Shown: positions 17,597 through 26,875, counted from the stretch's first letter. The stretch: 64,000 nucleotides of DNA from Frondihabitans peucedani (GCF_039537585.1 NZ_BAABAU010000003.1:62001-126000), one strand, 5' to 3'. A program made the numbers and translations. The notes: generated by a model not told the origin, from the letters alone.

Positions 17597-18533
17597 TCGG
17601 CGCGTAGACCAGGAGCGCCTCGGGCACGACCTCGATCTCGATCGGGAGCGGCCCGAGGCGTTCCCCGTCCCCGTACGCGACCACGCCGGGAGCCGAGATC
17701 GTGACCGTCTTCGCGCGCGACATCCTGACCCTGGGGTCGTCGCCGTGCGTGCCCTTCGACACGCGAGGGAACAGCCGGAGGAACGCCCGGCGTGACAGGC
17801 GGTCGACGATGAGGAGGTCGAGGAGCCCGTCGTCGACGACCGCGTCGGGGAGCAGCGTGATCCCGCCTCCGACGCTCCGCGCGTTCCCGACCGAGACGAG
17901 GGTCCCGGCCACCTCCTGAGGCACGCCGTCGACCACGACCTCGTAGTCGACCTGCCGCAGGCGCAGGAGCTCGAGGGCGAGCGCGATGTCGTAGCGCGCG
18001 CGGCCCCGCGGCCTCCGCATCCGGTTGGCGCGCTCGTTCACGAGGGCGTCGAAGCCCGCCGACACCCCGCCGGCCACCCAGGTCTCGCCCTGGGATCCCC
18101 GGGCGAGGAGCGCGTCGACGGGGCGCGGTGATCCGTCGAGCAGGGTGACGAGCTGAGCGATCGCCCGCGCAGGATCGTCGAAGGGCAGCCCGAGCGCGCG
18201 GGCGAAGTCGTTCCCGGTGCCGGTCGGCACGAGCGCGAGCGGGATCCCGGTCGACGCGACGAGCCCGGTGCCGAGGCTGACCATCCCGTCGCCGCCGACC
18301 ACGACGAGGGCGTCGGGGCGGGCTGCACCGCCGGCGTCTCCGAGCGCGCCGCCTCCGAGCGCGACGCGCAGCGCCTCCCGGAGCTCGCCCTCCGAGGAGC
18401 GCTCGAGCGCGTGGACGTCGTGACCGGCCTTAGTCAGAGCGTCGACGACGACGGGGCCGACCGGCCGGTGACGGCCGAACGAGGCGCTGGGGTTCACGGC
18501 GACCAGGAGCCGCTTCGGGTCGTGCGTCGACAT
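17583..18533 (-). CDS. Diacylglycerol/lipid kinase family protein (316 aa)
   Basis: Member of the DagK/YegS/BmrU lipid kinase family, which phosphorylates diacylglycerol or related lipids at the inner membrane face. The nucleotide site VVVGGDGMVSLG is at residues 77-88 and the following PTGTGNDFARALG at 103-115. The C-terminal beta-sandwich contains the GNARSVGGGITLLPDAVVDDGLLD block. I use the ATG at 18533; an upstream in-frame extension is arginine-rich and overlaps the divergent gene. Actinobacterial DgkB-type enzymes recycle diacylglycerol into phosphatidic acid; a precise substrate is not shown here. Confidence 0.9.
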   Translation of the reverse strand: MSTHDPKRLLVAVNPSASFGRHRPVGPVVVDALTKAGHDVHALERSSEGELREALRVALGGGALGDAGGAARPDALVVVGGDGMVSLGTGLVASTGIPLALVPTGTGNDFARALGLPFDDPARAIAQLVTLLDGSPRPVDALLARGSQGETWVAGGVSAGFDALVNERANRMRRPRGRARYDIALALELLRLRQVDYEVVVDGVPQEVAGTLVSVGNARSVGGGITLLPDAVVDDGLLDLLIVDRLSRRAFLRLFPRVSKGTHGDDPRVRMSRAKTVTISAPGVVAYGDGERLGPLPIEIEVVPEALLVYAPISTS

Positions 18534-18620
18534 GGTCCGATCATGGCAGAGCCCCGCTCCGGCGAGCGCTACGCTCGGGCCACGGACGCGGTGTCGCGCC
18601 CGCCGGAGCGAAGAGGTGCC

Positions 18621-19631
18621 ATGGAGGCCGGAGGCCACGGGTCGGCAGCGGCGGCAGCCGCCGCCGCGTCGCACGACGACGACTTCCGCGCCCGGTTCCA
18701 GGCGGCGTTCCACGCGGCGGGCGGGGAGGGCGACGCCTTCGACGAGCTGCTGGCCCGGGTGCCGGCCGCGGGCTTCCCGCCTGCCGGGGCCGCGGATCCT
18801 GCGCTCGAGCGCGCCGCCCTGGCCGAGGCGGCCTTCTCGGGAGTCGGGAGCGACCAGGATGCACGGGCCTCGGCTGCCAGGCTCGCCGCGTTCGACGCCC
18901 GCCGACGTCAGCAGTCGCGCGCGCTCGACGCGGCCCTCGCGGCCACCCCCCTCGTCGCCCCGCCCGAGTCACCCGAGCTGCCCGCGTCGCCCGAGCCGCC
19001 CGCGTCACCCGTGTCGCCCGAGCCGCTCGGAGCCGCCGCCGCGTACGCCCCGACTCCCGCCCCGACACGGGCACCGGCCAGCGCCGTCGCACGCCCGCAG
19101 CGAGCGCCCCTCCGATTCGCCCGCCGCCACCCGGTCGCGCTGACGGCAGCGGCCCTCGTCGCCGCTGTCGTCCTCGGGGCGGCGCTCGGTCGGGCGACCA
19201 CGTCCAGGCCCGCGGCGGACTCGCCTCCGTCGTCCGCGTCGTCCGCCGTGTCGACGCCCGATCCCGGCGCGACGGCCTTCACCGAGTTCGGCGGCTCGGT
19301 GCTGGCTCGCGCGATCAACCGGGTCCAGGTGCCGACCGACGCCCTGCCCGACGGCCTCCGCGACGCCGTCTCGCCGCCGTCGAGCCGCCTGCTCTACGAC
19401 GACTCGCCCTCCTCACAGCCGTCGCAGCACCGCTGGCGCCTCTGGGCCGGCACGGGCGAGAACCCGCGGCAGCTCTGCTACGTCATGTCGTTCGACGGCG
19501 TGCGCGACTCGGTCTCGTGCCTGCCCCGCGCCGAGGCCTTCGTCGGGCGCTACGTCGTCTCGGAGTCCACTCCGGACGGCGTGTTCACGGCCCTCGTCGT
19601 CGACGGCGCCATCGCGGTCCAGATCGACTAG
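18621..19631 (+). CDS. Single-pass membrane protein of unknown function (336 aa)
   Basis: No family recognised. The N-terminal third (to about residue 110) is acidic and helical, followed by a proline-rich linker with PEPPASPVSPEP-type repeats. A basic stretch and one transmembrane helix (ALTAAALVAAVVLGAALG, about 172-190) lead to an extracytoplasmic domain of about 140 residues ending in YVVSESTPDGVFTALVVDG. The topology (inside head, outside domain) recalls anti-sigma-like or sensory proteins, but no zinc-binding HxxxCxxC is present. The ATG at 18621 has GAGGT 5 bases upstream. It diverges from the lipid kinase gene. Confidence 0.75.
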   Translation: MEAGGHGSAAAAAAAASHDDDFRARFQAAFHAAGGEGDAFDELLARVPAAGFPPAGAADPALERAALAEAAFSGVGSDQDARASAARLAAFDARRRQQSRALDAALAATPLVAPPESPELPASPEPPASPVSPEPLGAAAAYAPTPAPTRAPASAVARPQRAPLRFARRHPVALTAAALVAAVVLGAALGRATTSRPAADSPPSSASSAVSTPDPGATAFTEFGGSVLARAINRVQVPTDALPDGLRDAVSPPSSRLLYDDSPSSQPSQHRWRLWAGTGENPRQLCYVMSFDGVRDSVSCLPRAEAFVGRYVVSESTPDGVFTALVVDGAIAVQID

Positions 19632-19706
19632 CGGCGTCTGGATCGCGGAGCGGCATCCCCGCGCCGACCAGCAACGGCCGGACCGACCAGCGGCCGTCCG
19701 GACCGC

Positions 19707-19916
19707 CTAGTGGAAGGTCGGCACGATCAGGTAGATGCCGAAGAGCACGCCGACGGCGCACAGCGCGAAGCAGGCGTAGGCGCCCGCCACCGCCGCGGTC
19801 GGTCGCCCGTCGATGGCCAGGAGCCGCAGACCGGCGGCGTAGAGGCTGACGAGCGCTGCCGCGGCGCCGAGCGACACGGCGGCGACCAGGAGGAATGCGC
19901 CCCAGTCGATGCTCAT
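19707..19916 (-). CDS. Small two-helix membrane protein coupled to the phosphate transporter (69 aa)
   Basis: Short hydrophobic protein with two predicted helices (FLLVAAVSLGAAAALVSLY and AGAYACFALCAVGVLFGIYL). The ATG at 19916 overlaps the stop of the phosphate transporter gene (ATGA), so it is translated from the same mRNA. Its role is unknown; co-translation suggests an accessory or stability subunit. The 75-base convergent gap downstream holds tandem CCGACCAGC / GGCCGGA-like repeats. Confidence 0.8.
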   Translation of the reverse strand: MSIDWGAFLLVAAVSLGAAAALVSLYAAGLRLLAIDGRPTAAVAGAYACFALCAVGVLFGIYLIVPTFH

Positions 19917-21163
19917 CGGACCTCCTCCTCGGCGCCGAGGCCGAACAGGGGCGACTCGTCGCTCATCCTGCGACGCTCGGCCAGGAGCTCGTCGCTCCGC
20001 TTCTTGGCGAGCACGCGCCGGTCGTGCCGCGTGAGGACGGAGTTCATGGCGACGTCGACCTCCAGGGCGTTCGACTGGACGGCGGGCTTGCGGCGCGAGG
20101 CGACGAAGATCCCGACGATGACCGCGACGCCGAGCGCCGCGTCGATGATGAGCCCGGCGACGCCGAGGCGGGCGATCAGCTCGCAGACCGCGCCGACCGC
20201 GCCGGCGGCGGGGAGCGTGATGAACCAGGCGATCACGATCTTGCCGGCGGTCCCCCACTGGATGGTCGAGCCGCGACGGCCGAGGCCGGCGCCGATGATC
20301 GATCCGGACGAGACCTGCGTGGTGGACAGGGCGAACCCGAGGTGGCTCGAGGCGAGGACGGTCGCGGCGGTCGACGCCTCGGCGGAGAAGCCCTGGGTCG
20401 CCTTGATGTCGGTGAGGCCGCCGCCCATGGTCTGGATGATGCGCCAGCCGCCCGTGTAGGTGCCCGCGGCGATCGCGCAGGCGCAGACCAGGATCACCCA
20501 GAACGGCGGCTCGGCGTCGGCGGTGAGGAAGCCGCCCGCGATGAGGGTGAGCGTGATGACGCCCATCGTCTTCTGCGCGTCGTTCGTGCCGTGCGCGAGC
20601 GCGACCAGCGACGAGGTGAAGATCTGACCGACCCGGAATCCGCCGCGCTGGTTCTTGCCGACCGGGCGCCTCGTGATCCGGTACGCCAGGCGGCTCGCGA
20701 CGAAGGCGACGAGCCCCGCGACGAGCGGCGCCAGGACGGCCGGGAACACGACCTTCGACAGCACGACCGAGAAGTCGACGCTGCCGGTGCCCGCCCCGAC
20801 GAGGGCCGCGCCGATGAGGCCGCCGAAGAGCGCGTGCGACGACGACGACGGCAGTCCGCGGAGCCAGGTGATCATGTTCCAGATCACGGCGCCGATGAGC
20901 CCGGCGAAGATCATGGTCGGGGTGATCTCGACGCCGCCGGGGCCCTCGCGGATGATTCCGCCCGAGATCGTCTTGGCCACCTCCGTCGAGAGGAAGGCGC
21001 CGACGAGGTTCAGGAGCGCGGCGACGGTGACCGCGACCTTCGGCCTCATCGCGCCGGTCGCGATCGGAGTCGCCATCGCGTTGGCAGTGTCGTGAAAACC
21101 GTTTGTGAAGTCGAAGAAGACGGCCAACGCGATGACCAGGACGACTATGACTGTGAGATCCAC
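19913..21163 (-). CDS. pit: PiT-family inorganic phosphate transporter (416 aa)
   Basis: Low-affinity, proton- or cation-coupled phosphate permease of the PiT family. The duplicated signature is visible: FDFTNGFHDTANAMATPIATG near the N-terminus, and ALAHGTNDAQKTMGVITL in the second half. About ten hydrophobic segments are present, with a charged cytoplasmic tail of about 60 residues. The start is GTG 21163. A perfect 6-base inverted repeat begins only two bases upstream of the start. The downstream 69-residue protein is co-translated. Confidence 0.93.
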   Translation of the reverse strand: MDLTVIVVLVIALAVFFDFTNGFHDTANAMATPIATGAMRPKVAVTVAALLNLVGAFLSTEVAKTISGGIIREGPGGVEITPTMIFAGLIGAVIWNMITWLRGLPSSSSHALFGGLIGAALVGAGTGSVDFSVVLSKVVFPAVLAPLVAGLVAFVASRLAYRITRRPVGKNQRGGFRVGQIFTSSLVALAHGTNDAQKTMGVITLTLIAGGFLTADAEPPFWVILVCACAIAAGTYTGGWRIIQTMGGGLTDIKATQGFSAEASTAATVLASSHLGFALSTTQVSSGSIIGAGLGRRGSTIQWGTAGKIVIAWFITLPAAGAVGAVCELIARLGVAGLIIDAALGVAVIVGIFVASRRKPAVQSNALEVDVAMNSVLTRHDRRVLAKKRSDELLAERRRMSDESPLFGLGAEEEVR

Positions 21164-21165
21164 CG

Positions 21166-21181
21166 CCTGGAGTCTTCCAGG
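21166..21181. promoter_or_regulatory. Inverted repeat at the phosphate transporter start
   Basis: CCTGGA (21166-21171), GTCT, TCCAGG (21176-21181): perfect arms with a 4-base loop, two bases before the GTG start. In the mRNA it would hide the ribosome-binding region; as DNA it could be an operator. Confidence 0.4.
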
Positions 21182-21235
21182 CCGGGTGAACAGAGGTCAA
21201 CTCGGAGATGAACTCCCGGCGTGGCGGAGGCGCTC

Positions 21236-22759
21236 CTAGAGGTGCGGGACGAAGTCCTGCCAGACCCGTCGGCGCTCTCCGCGCGGGTCGAACTCGACCC
21301 GGTCGACGGTGTCGATGATGAGCGTCCGGCGGCGGTGCGGGTCGTAGGACGGCCAGTCGGCGACCTCGCCGGTGCGGATGAACTCCAGCCAGCGCCGTCG
21401 CATCCTGCCGGCCGTCCGGAGGAACGCCCGTCGCCCGCCGAGGGAGCTCATGGCCCAGCCGAACGCGGAGTCCATCCGGTCGAACAGGGCCCAGAGCTCG
21501 AGGCCGTGGAAGGCGTCGACGCGGGCGAGACGCAGGATGCGCGGGGCTGCGTCGAACCGGTAGGAGTACACCCGCGCGAAGCGGGCGTGCCGCTCGGCGA
21601 CCTTGATCGAGGGGTACCAGAACGAGAAGTCGCCCCCGAAGTCGAGGGAGGCGCGGCGCGCGGGAAGCCCCGGGTACTGCGCGGTGATCGCCTTCCTGGC
21701 CTTCTTCTTCGTGTTGGCGAAGATGGAGCGGATGCGCAGCGGCGTCGTGGCCAGGATGTCGCGGCGCCCGGTGAACACGGAGCCCTCCCGGTCGTTCGTC
21801 CCGATGATCAGCGGGACGCGGTGCGCCCGGCCGGACTTGAACGCGTCGAGCGGGCGCTCGGGCAGGAAGTCGCCGTCGATGACGGGCGACAGGAAGATCG
21901 AGCCGGGCTGGTCGTCGGGCGTCCGGAGGAACAGCCGCGCCGTCGCCCGCACGACGTCGTGCGTCGAGGCCCGGCGCAGGAGGTCGACGGCCCCGTCGTG
22001 CGAGGTCGACTCGAGGTCGTCGTCCCGGACCACGCGGCTCAGGATCTCGAGGAAGTCGCCCGCCCAGCGCTCGGTGACGTCGGGAGGATAGACCGCGTTC
22101 GTCGGAGCCGACTGCGCGATCGCCCGGGCGAAGAGCCCCTCGGCCCGCGGCACGGTCATCAGCGTGGTGACGGCGTTCGCGCCGGAGGACTCCCCGCAGA
22201 CGGTCACCTGCCCGGGGTCGCCGCCGAAGGCCTCGATGTTGTCGCGGACCCACTCGAGCGCCTGCACCTGGTCGCGGAGGCCGAGGTTCGACTCGATCGG
22301 GCGCTCGGGAGTCGACCAGGCCGTGAAGTCGACGTAGCCGAACCCGCCGAGCCGGTAGTTGAACGAGACGTAGACGATGCCGCCGTCCCGCACCAGGGAC
22401 TCGCCCTGCCGGGGGAACTCCCGCGACGAGCCGACCGCGTAGGCGCCGCCGTGGACGTAGACGAGCACCGGCAGGCCGTCGCCCGGGGACGACCCCTCGG
22501 GCGCGGTCACGTTGATCGTGAGGCAGTCCTCGCTCTGCGGCGTGGTGGCATCGATCCCGACGAACTGGCCGCGATCCTGCGGGGCGGCCGGACCGAAGTG
22601 GCGGGCGTTCCGCACCCCTCTCCACTCCGCCGGAGGCCTGGGCGCCCGGAAGCGCAGGTCACCGACCGGTGGCTGCGCAAACGGGATCCCCCGCCAGGCC
22701 ACGATGCCGCGCTCGGCCACGCCGCGGACCTCGCCGCTCGTCGTCGTCCGCCGGATCAC
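21236..22759 (-). CDS. Type-B carboxylesterase/lipase (507 aa)
   Basis: Alpha/beta hydrolase of the carboxylesterase type-B family (para-nitrobenzyl esterase-like). The serine motif GESSGAN places the nucleophile at S191, the oxyanion loop YVHGGAY is at 101-107, and EDCLTINVTAP (about 77-87) is the second family signature. The late DAFHGLELWALF holds the probable catalytic histidine. There is no signal peptide, so it should be cytoplasmic. The start is GTG 22759 with minus-strand TACGAT (22766-22771) exactly 6 bases upstream. It is transcribed alone. Confidence 0.93.
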   Translation of the reverse strand: MIRRTTTSGEVRGVAERGIVAWRGIPFAQPPVGDLRFRAPRPPAEWRGVRNARHFGPAAPQDRGQFVGIDATTPQSEDCLTINVTAPEGSSPGDGLPVLVYVHGGAYAVGSSREFPRQGESLVRDGGIVYVSFNYRLGGFGYVDFTAWSTPERPIESNLGLRDQVQALEWVRDNIEAFGGDPGQVTVCGESSGANAVTTLMTVPRAEGLFARAIAQSAPTNAVYPPDVTERWAGDFLEILSRVVRDDDLESTSHDGAVDLLRRASTHDVVRATARLFLRTPDDQPGSIFLSPVIDGDFLPERPLDAFKSGRAHRVPLIIGTNDREGSVFTGRRDILATTPLRIRSIFANTKKKARKAITAQYPGLPARRASLDFGGDFSFWYPSIKVAERHARFARVYSYRFDAAPRILRLARVDAFHGLELWALFDRMDSAFGWAMSSLGGRRAFLRTAGRMRRRWLEFIRTGEVADWPSYDPHRRRTLIIDTVDRVEFDPRGERRRVWQDFVPHL

Positions 22760-22876
22760 CCCCTGATCGTACGAGGCCGGCCTCGACCGCGGCCGGGAGC
22801 GCGCACCCTCCTCGCTGAGAGGTGCGGCGGGACGCCTGGCAGAATGACTATCCAGAACACGACGGACGGATCCGCC

Positions 22877-24700
22877 ATGGAACTACTCGAACTCCTCCTC
22901 CTGCTCGCCGGATCTCTCGCCATCACGGCGTTCGCCCGGTGGCGCGGACTGCCCGCGCCCCTCCTCGTCGTCGCCGTCGCCCTCCTGGTGTCGTTCATCC
23001 CCGGTGTCCCCGACATCAGGATCGACTCCGAGGTGATCCTGACGGTGATCCTGCCGCCGCTGCTCTACTCGGCGTCGCTCGACGTGTCGTTCCAGAACTT
23101 CCGCGAGAGCCTGGTCCAGATCCGGCGCCTCGGCATCATCCTGGTGATCGTGACGGCGCTCGTCGTCGGCTGGGTGGCCTACGTGCTCATCCCCGACATG
23201 ACGCTGCCCGCCGCGATCCTGGTGGGCGCCGTCGTCGCCCCGCCCGACGCCGTGTCGGCCGCGTCCATCGGCCGGAAGCTCGGCCTCCCCCGCAAGATGA
23301 TGGCCGTCATCTCCGGAGAGAGCCTCATCAACGACGCCGCCTCGCTGACGCTCGTGAAGGTGTTCCTCGCCATCGTCGGCGGGGCCGCGCTGACCGTCTG
23401 GCAGGATCTCGGGATCTTCGGCCTCGCGATCGGGGTCGGCGTCGTCGTGGGCCTCGTCCTCGGCATCCTGGCGCACTACCTGCGCATGAAGGTCAAAGAC
23501 CCCGTGGTCGAGATCGTGATCGGGCTGATCCTGCCGTTCCTCGCCTACATCACCGCCGAGCAGCTGCAGGGCTCGGGCGTGCTCGCGGTCGTCGCGGCCG
23601 GCCTCTACGTCGGCTACAACTCGCCCAAGGAGGGCTACGCGTCGAGGCTGCAGGAGCGCCCCATCTGGGCCGCGGCCGACGTGACCCTCGAGGGCTTCGT
23701 GTTCGCCCTGATCGGGCTGCAGCTCTCGACGGTCGTCCGCGACGTCGTGGAGTCGAACCGCGACCTCGGCCAGAGCCTCGGGGTCGCCTTCATCGTGCTC
23801 GGCGTCGTCATCGTGGTGCGGCCGGTCTTCATCTTCACGTCGTACTACTGGTCGCGCGGCATGCGGCGGTTCGTCATCTCGAGGTTCCGGAGGTTCCGGC
23901 GGGCGCGGGTGGCGCGGGTCATGTGGGGCAGGCGCGATCCGAAGCTCAGCTGGCAGCAGCTGGTGGTCCTGTCGTGGACGGGCATGCGGGGCGTGGTGAC
24001 GCTCGCCGCCGCCGTGTCGATCCCCCTGGTCACGTCGAGCGGCAAGGAGGTCCCGGCCCGCGACACCATGTTCCTCATCGCGTTCGTCGTGACGGTCGGC
24101 ACCCTGCTCCTCCAGGGGCTGACGCTGCCCTGGCTCATCCGGAGGCTCGGCGTGCAAGACCTGACGCAGGCCGAGCGCGACGTGCAGGCCGAGCTGCGGC
24201 TGGTCAGCAACAGCACGCAGGAGGCCCTCGAGTACCTCGACAAGCGCCGCGACGCGTGGGCCGAGCAGTGGGGCTCCGAGCCGATCGACCGCGGCATCAC
24301 GATCCTGAAGGAGCGCCTCCAGCGGCAGGATCAGGCGTTCCGCCAGGGGCTCCGCGAGGACGCCGACCAGGCCGAGGAGGACCAGGCGGACGGCGGCTCG
24401 GCTGCGGGCGCGGAGGAGGTCGACGCGACTCCCCCGGAGCGCGAGACCGACATGCGGAGCACCCCGCACATCGTGATCCCCGACATCACGCCCGACCCGA
24501 GGCTCGTGAAGCCGACCCGCAACAACGCGCGGGCGCTCGCGAGCATCCGGCGGGAGCTCCTGCAGAAGCGGCGCGACGTCGTCCTCCGCGAGCGCGACAA
24601 CGGCAACCTCGACGAGGAGGTCATGCGGCGCGTGCTGCTCGGCCTCGACGCCGAGGAGCTCGCGATGGACACCTCGGCGGTGTCGCGCACCCGGTCCTGA
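22877..24700 (+). CDS. CPA1-family Na+/H+ (cation/proton) antiporter (607 aa)
   Basis: Membrane antiporter of the NhaP/CPA1 family. About 12 helices occupy residues 1-420. The ion-binding region GAVVAPPDAVSAASIGRKL and the block ISGESLINDAASL carry the family's conserved aspartates. A hydrophilic tail of about 180 residues follows, rich in acidic and basic residues, which may be regulatory. I chose ATG 22877, where the first helix starts directly; CAGAAT at 22840-22845 would then serve as the -10, with ACGGA as ribosome site. An ATG at 22844 would add 11 residues but overlaps that box. Confidence 0.92.
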   Translation: MELLELLLLLAGSLAITAFARWRGLPAPLLVVAVALLVSFIPGVPDIRIDSEVILTVILPPLLYSASLDVSFQNFRESLVQIRRLGIILVIVTALVVGWVAYVLIPDMTLPAAILVGAVVAPPDAVSAASIGRKLGLPRKMMAVISGESLINDAASLTLVKVFLAIVGGAALTVWQDLGIFGLAIGVGVVVGLVLGILAHYLRMKVKDPVVEIVIGLILPFLAYITAEQLQGSGVLAVVAAGLYVGYNSPKEGYASRLQERPIWAAADVTLEGFVFALIGLQLSTVVRDVVESNRDLGQSLGVAFIVLGVVIVVRPVFIFTSYYWSRGMRRFVISRFRRFRRARVARVMWGRRDPKLSWQQLVVLSWTGMRGVVTLAAAVSIPLVTSSGKEVPARDTMFLIAFVVTVGTLLLQGLTLPWLIRRLGVQDLTQAERDVQAELRLVSNSTQEALEYLDKRRDAWAEQWGSEPIDRGITILKERLQRQDQAFRQGLREDADQAEEDQADGGSAAGAEEVDATPPERETDMRSTPHIVIPDITPDPRLVKPTRNNARALASIRRELLQKRRDVVLRERDNGNLDEEVMRRVLLGLDAEELAMDTSAVSRTRS

Positions 24701-24791
24701 GCGGGCCCGGCAGCCCGGCTCCTCACGGCCCTCTCCCTCGCACCCAGCCGCCGCTCGCTATCGTGAGGGTGAGCAAGAGGGAGGCGCCGCC

Positions 24792-26123
24792 ATGGGTCGG
24801 AGCGAGAGGATCGTGTCGACGAGCGACTCGCAGCACAAGTCGGCGTTCCGCCTCTGGTACGGACGACTGCACCCGTCGCTGCAGCTGATCGGCCTGCAGC
24901 TCTGGCTCCCGCTGTTCTTCATCGTGATGTTCTGCCTCTGCTACGTGGCGGCGTTCCACGCCCCGCACCCGCACGAGGTGCCGGTGGCGATGGTGGGCGT
25001 GCCCGACTCGGTCCGGCAGGCGATCGGCAAGGCGCTGCCCGGGGTGCTCGACCCGCAGAGCTACTCGTCGCTCCAGGCGGCCAAGCAGGCCGTGCTGCAC
25101 GGCCGCGTCGCCGTCGCCTACGACGGCGCCAGCCACGAGATCTTCAAGGCCAGCGCGCACCAGTACCAGGTGTCGGCCCTCATCCCGGCGATGCTGACGC
25201 CGGTCCTCGCGGCGGCCGGCGTGACGGCGACCGTCACCGACCTCGCGCCGCTGCCCGCCTGGGACGAGTACGGCACGGTCTCGCTGTACCTCATGCTCTC
25301 GTGGTGCATCGGCGGCTACATGGTCGCCATGTTCATCGGCCTGATGGGGGCTCCTCTCCGGCACCGGACCAGGGTGCTCGTGATCCTGGGCGGCGGCGTC
25401 ATCATCTCGCTCGTCACCAACGTGCTCGCCGGCCCCGTGATCGGCGCCGTGCACGGTCACTTCGGCATGCTGTTCCTGATCGCGTGGGGCTGGATCACCG
25501 CCATCGGCCTCGCGGTCAACGGCTTCAGCTACTTCGCCGGGCGCTTCATCGCCCTGCCCGCGATGGTGGTCTTCATCTTCCTGTCGATGCCGTCGTCGGG
25601 GGCGGCGTACCCGGCCTGGTTCATGACGCAGCCGTTCGCCTGGCTGAACAACGTCGTCGTCGGCAGCGGCATCACCGAGATGCTGAAGCGCGAGCTCTAC
25701 GGCACGGGGCCCGGGTTCTCGCGCGGCATCACCATGATGGCGAGCTACGTCGTGGGCGGGCTGATCCTGATGGTGGTCGGCAAGAGGGTGTGGGAGGCGC
25801 GCAGGATCCGGGCCATCACGACCGGACGCACCACGATGTTCCAGGACGCCCAGGCGGCCAACCGCGACTTCCTGATCCAGGAGCGCGACGACGTCCTGGC
25901 CAGGCACCACCTGTCGAGGACCGAGACCGGGACGATCCGGACGCTGCCGGACGCGGAGCGCGACGACCGCGACTTCGACGACCGCGACTTCGAGGACCCG
26001 TCCACGAGCGACATGTTCCTCGGCTCCCCGTCGGGACTCGAGGCGACGGCGCCCAGGACGCGCCCGACCCGGACGCAGGTAGACGAACGCGGCGAGGGCG
26101 GTTCCTCGGGCGGCGTATCCTGA
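24792..26123 (+). CDS. ABC-2/YhgE-like membrane protein of unknown substrate (443 aa)
   Basis: Topology: one helix at about residues 32-52, an extracytoplasmic domain of about 100 residues, then five further helices (from YLMLSWCIGGYMVAMFIGLM to MMASYVVGGLILMVVG) and a hydrophilic tail of about 110 residues. This 1+5 arrangement matches YhgE/Pip- and DUF3533-type ABC-2 permeases. The tail contains a DDRDF direct repeat and is strongly acidic. TATCGT upstream and GAGGG ahead of ATG 24792 give a normal promoter and ribosome site. The next gene starts 4 bases after the stop. No ATPase gene is adjacent, so transport is not proven. Confidence 0.75.
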   Translation: MGRSERIVSTSDSQHKSAFRLWYGRLHPSLQLIGLQLWLPLFFIVMFCLCYVAAFHAPHPHEVPVAMVGVPDSVRQAIGKALPGVLDPQSYSSLQAAKQAVLHGRVAVAYDGASHEIFKASAHQYQVSALIPAMLTPVLAAAGVTATVTDLAPLPAWDEYGTVSLYLMLSWCIGGYMVAMFIGLMGAPLRHRTRVLVILGGGVIISLVTNVLAGPVIGAVHGHFGMLFLIAWGWITAIGLAVNGFSYFAGRFIALPAMVVFIFLSMPSSGAAYPAWFMTQPFAWLNNVVVGSGITEMLKRELYGTGPGFSRGITMMASYVVGGLILMVVGKRVWEARRIRAITTGRTTMFQDAQAANRDFLIQERDDVLARHHLSRTETGTIRTLPDAERDDRDFDDRDFEDPSTSDMFLGSPSGLEATAPRTRPTRTQVDERGEGGSSGGVS

Positions 26124-26127
26124 GGGC

Positions 26128-26379
26128 GTGACCCGCCTGCAGCTGCACCGACTCCTCCTCGGACTCGTCGTCCTGTTCGTCGTCGGCGCTGCGGTGCTCT
26201 ACGTGCTGTCGATCGCGCTGGCGTCCGGCGGCGGAGGCGTGGCGAGGCACTTCGACCAGCTGGCGATGCTCTCGTTCCTCGGCGCGGTGCTCTTCGGCAT
26301 CGTCGACTTCTTCGTGCGGCCGGTCATGCACCGCACGGCCGACGGCTCGCGAGACGTCCACACGCCGCTGAACGGCTGA
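26128..26379 (+). CDS. Small two-helix membrane protein (83 aa)
   Basis: Two predicted helices (LLLGLVVLFVVGAAVLYVLSIAL and LAMLSFLGAVLFGIVDFFV) and a short polar tail. No family recognised. The GTG at 26128 is 4 bases after the stop of the larger membrane protein. It also has its own -10-like TATCCT (26116-26121) exactly 6 bases upstream, so it may be made both from the operon and as a leaderless mRNA. Confidence 0.7.
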   Translation: MTRLQLHRLLLGLVVLFVVGAAVLYVLSIALASGGGGVARHFDQLAMLSFLGAVLFGIVDFFVRPVMHRTADGSRDVHTPLNG

Positions 26380-26388
26380 CTCCGAGGA

Positions 26389-26440
26389 CGTGCCGGGCGG
26401 CTGACGCCGCAGGGCGTGCCGGGCGGCTGACGCCGCAGGG
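26389..26440. repeat. Perfect 26-base tandem duplication in a convergent gap
   Basis: Two identical 26-base units (26389-26414 and 26415-26440), each beginning CGTGCCGGGCGG and containing GGCTGA. That hexamer matches the stop-codon context of the upstream gene (26374-26379), and a decayed third copy joins them. The array fills nearly all of the gap between convergent genes. Confidence 0.85.
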
Positions 26441-26443
26441 CGC

Positions 26444-26752
26444 TCAGTACTGGATGCGGCCGGAGCCCTCGGCACCGGGGGCGCCGTCGATCACGAGGTT
26501 GGCGTGGCGCACGCGGCGACCGACGACCTTGGCTCCCTGGCGGATCAGCATGGCGGCGACGCCGGCGATGCCGAACCAGAGCAGGAGGCGACCGGAGTCG
26601 CCGAGGAGGGAGCCCGCCACGACGGCGGTCCAGACGGCGGGCCAGACGAGGGCGGCGACCCAGCCGACCTGGCTGGCCGACGAACCCGGGGTACGATACT
26701 GCTCCCCCGAAATGCGGACTCTGGCCGACACGCGGCTGTCGAAGACGGTCAT
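26444..26752 (-). CDS. Small membrane protein of unknown function (102 aa)
   Basis: A polar N-terminus of about 30 residues is followed by two helices (VGWVAALVWPAVWTAVVAGSLL and LLLWFGIAGVAAMLIRQGA) and a tail ending in GSGRIQY. No family recognised. Two consecutive ATG codons (26755, 26752) follow GGGAG; spacing favours the second. The gene is convergent with the small membrane protein at 26128. Confidence 0.6.
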   Translation of the reverse strand: MTVFDSRVSARVRISGEQYRTPGSSASQVGWVAALVWPAVWTAVVAGSLLGDSGRLLLWFGIAGVAAMLIRQGAKVVGRRVRHANLVIDGAPGAEGSGRIQY

Positions 26753-26875
26753 CATGCTCCCTACGGCACCTGGCTCTGTCACCCGGCGGGTGGCATGCCA
26801 CAAAAGTACCGATCAGATCGGGAAGCCGCGTCCCCCTTTCGTAGTGCCACCCGTTCGGGGGCGCTTCCTGCGGGG

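Noticed and set aside
22844-22876. ATG 22844 as the start of the antiporter
   Set aside because: It overlaps the likely -10 (CAGAAT) and adds 11 polar residues before a helix that begins at the ATG at 22877.
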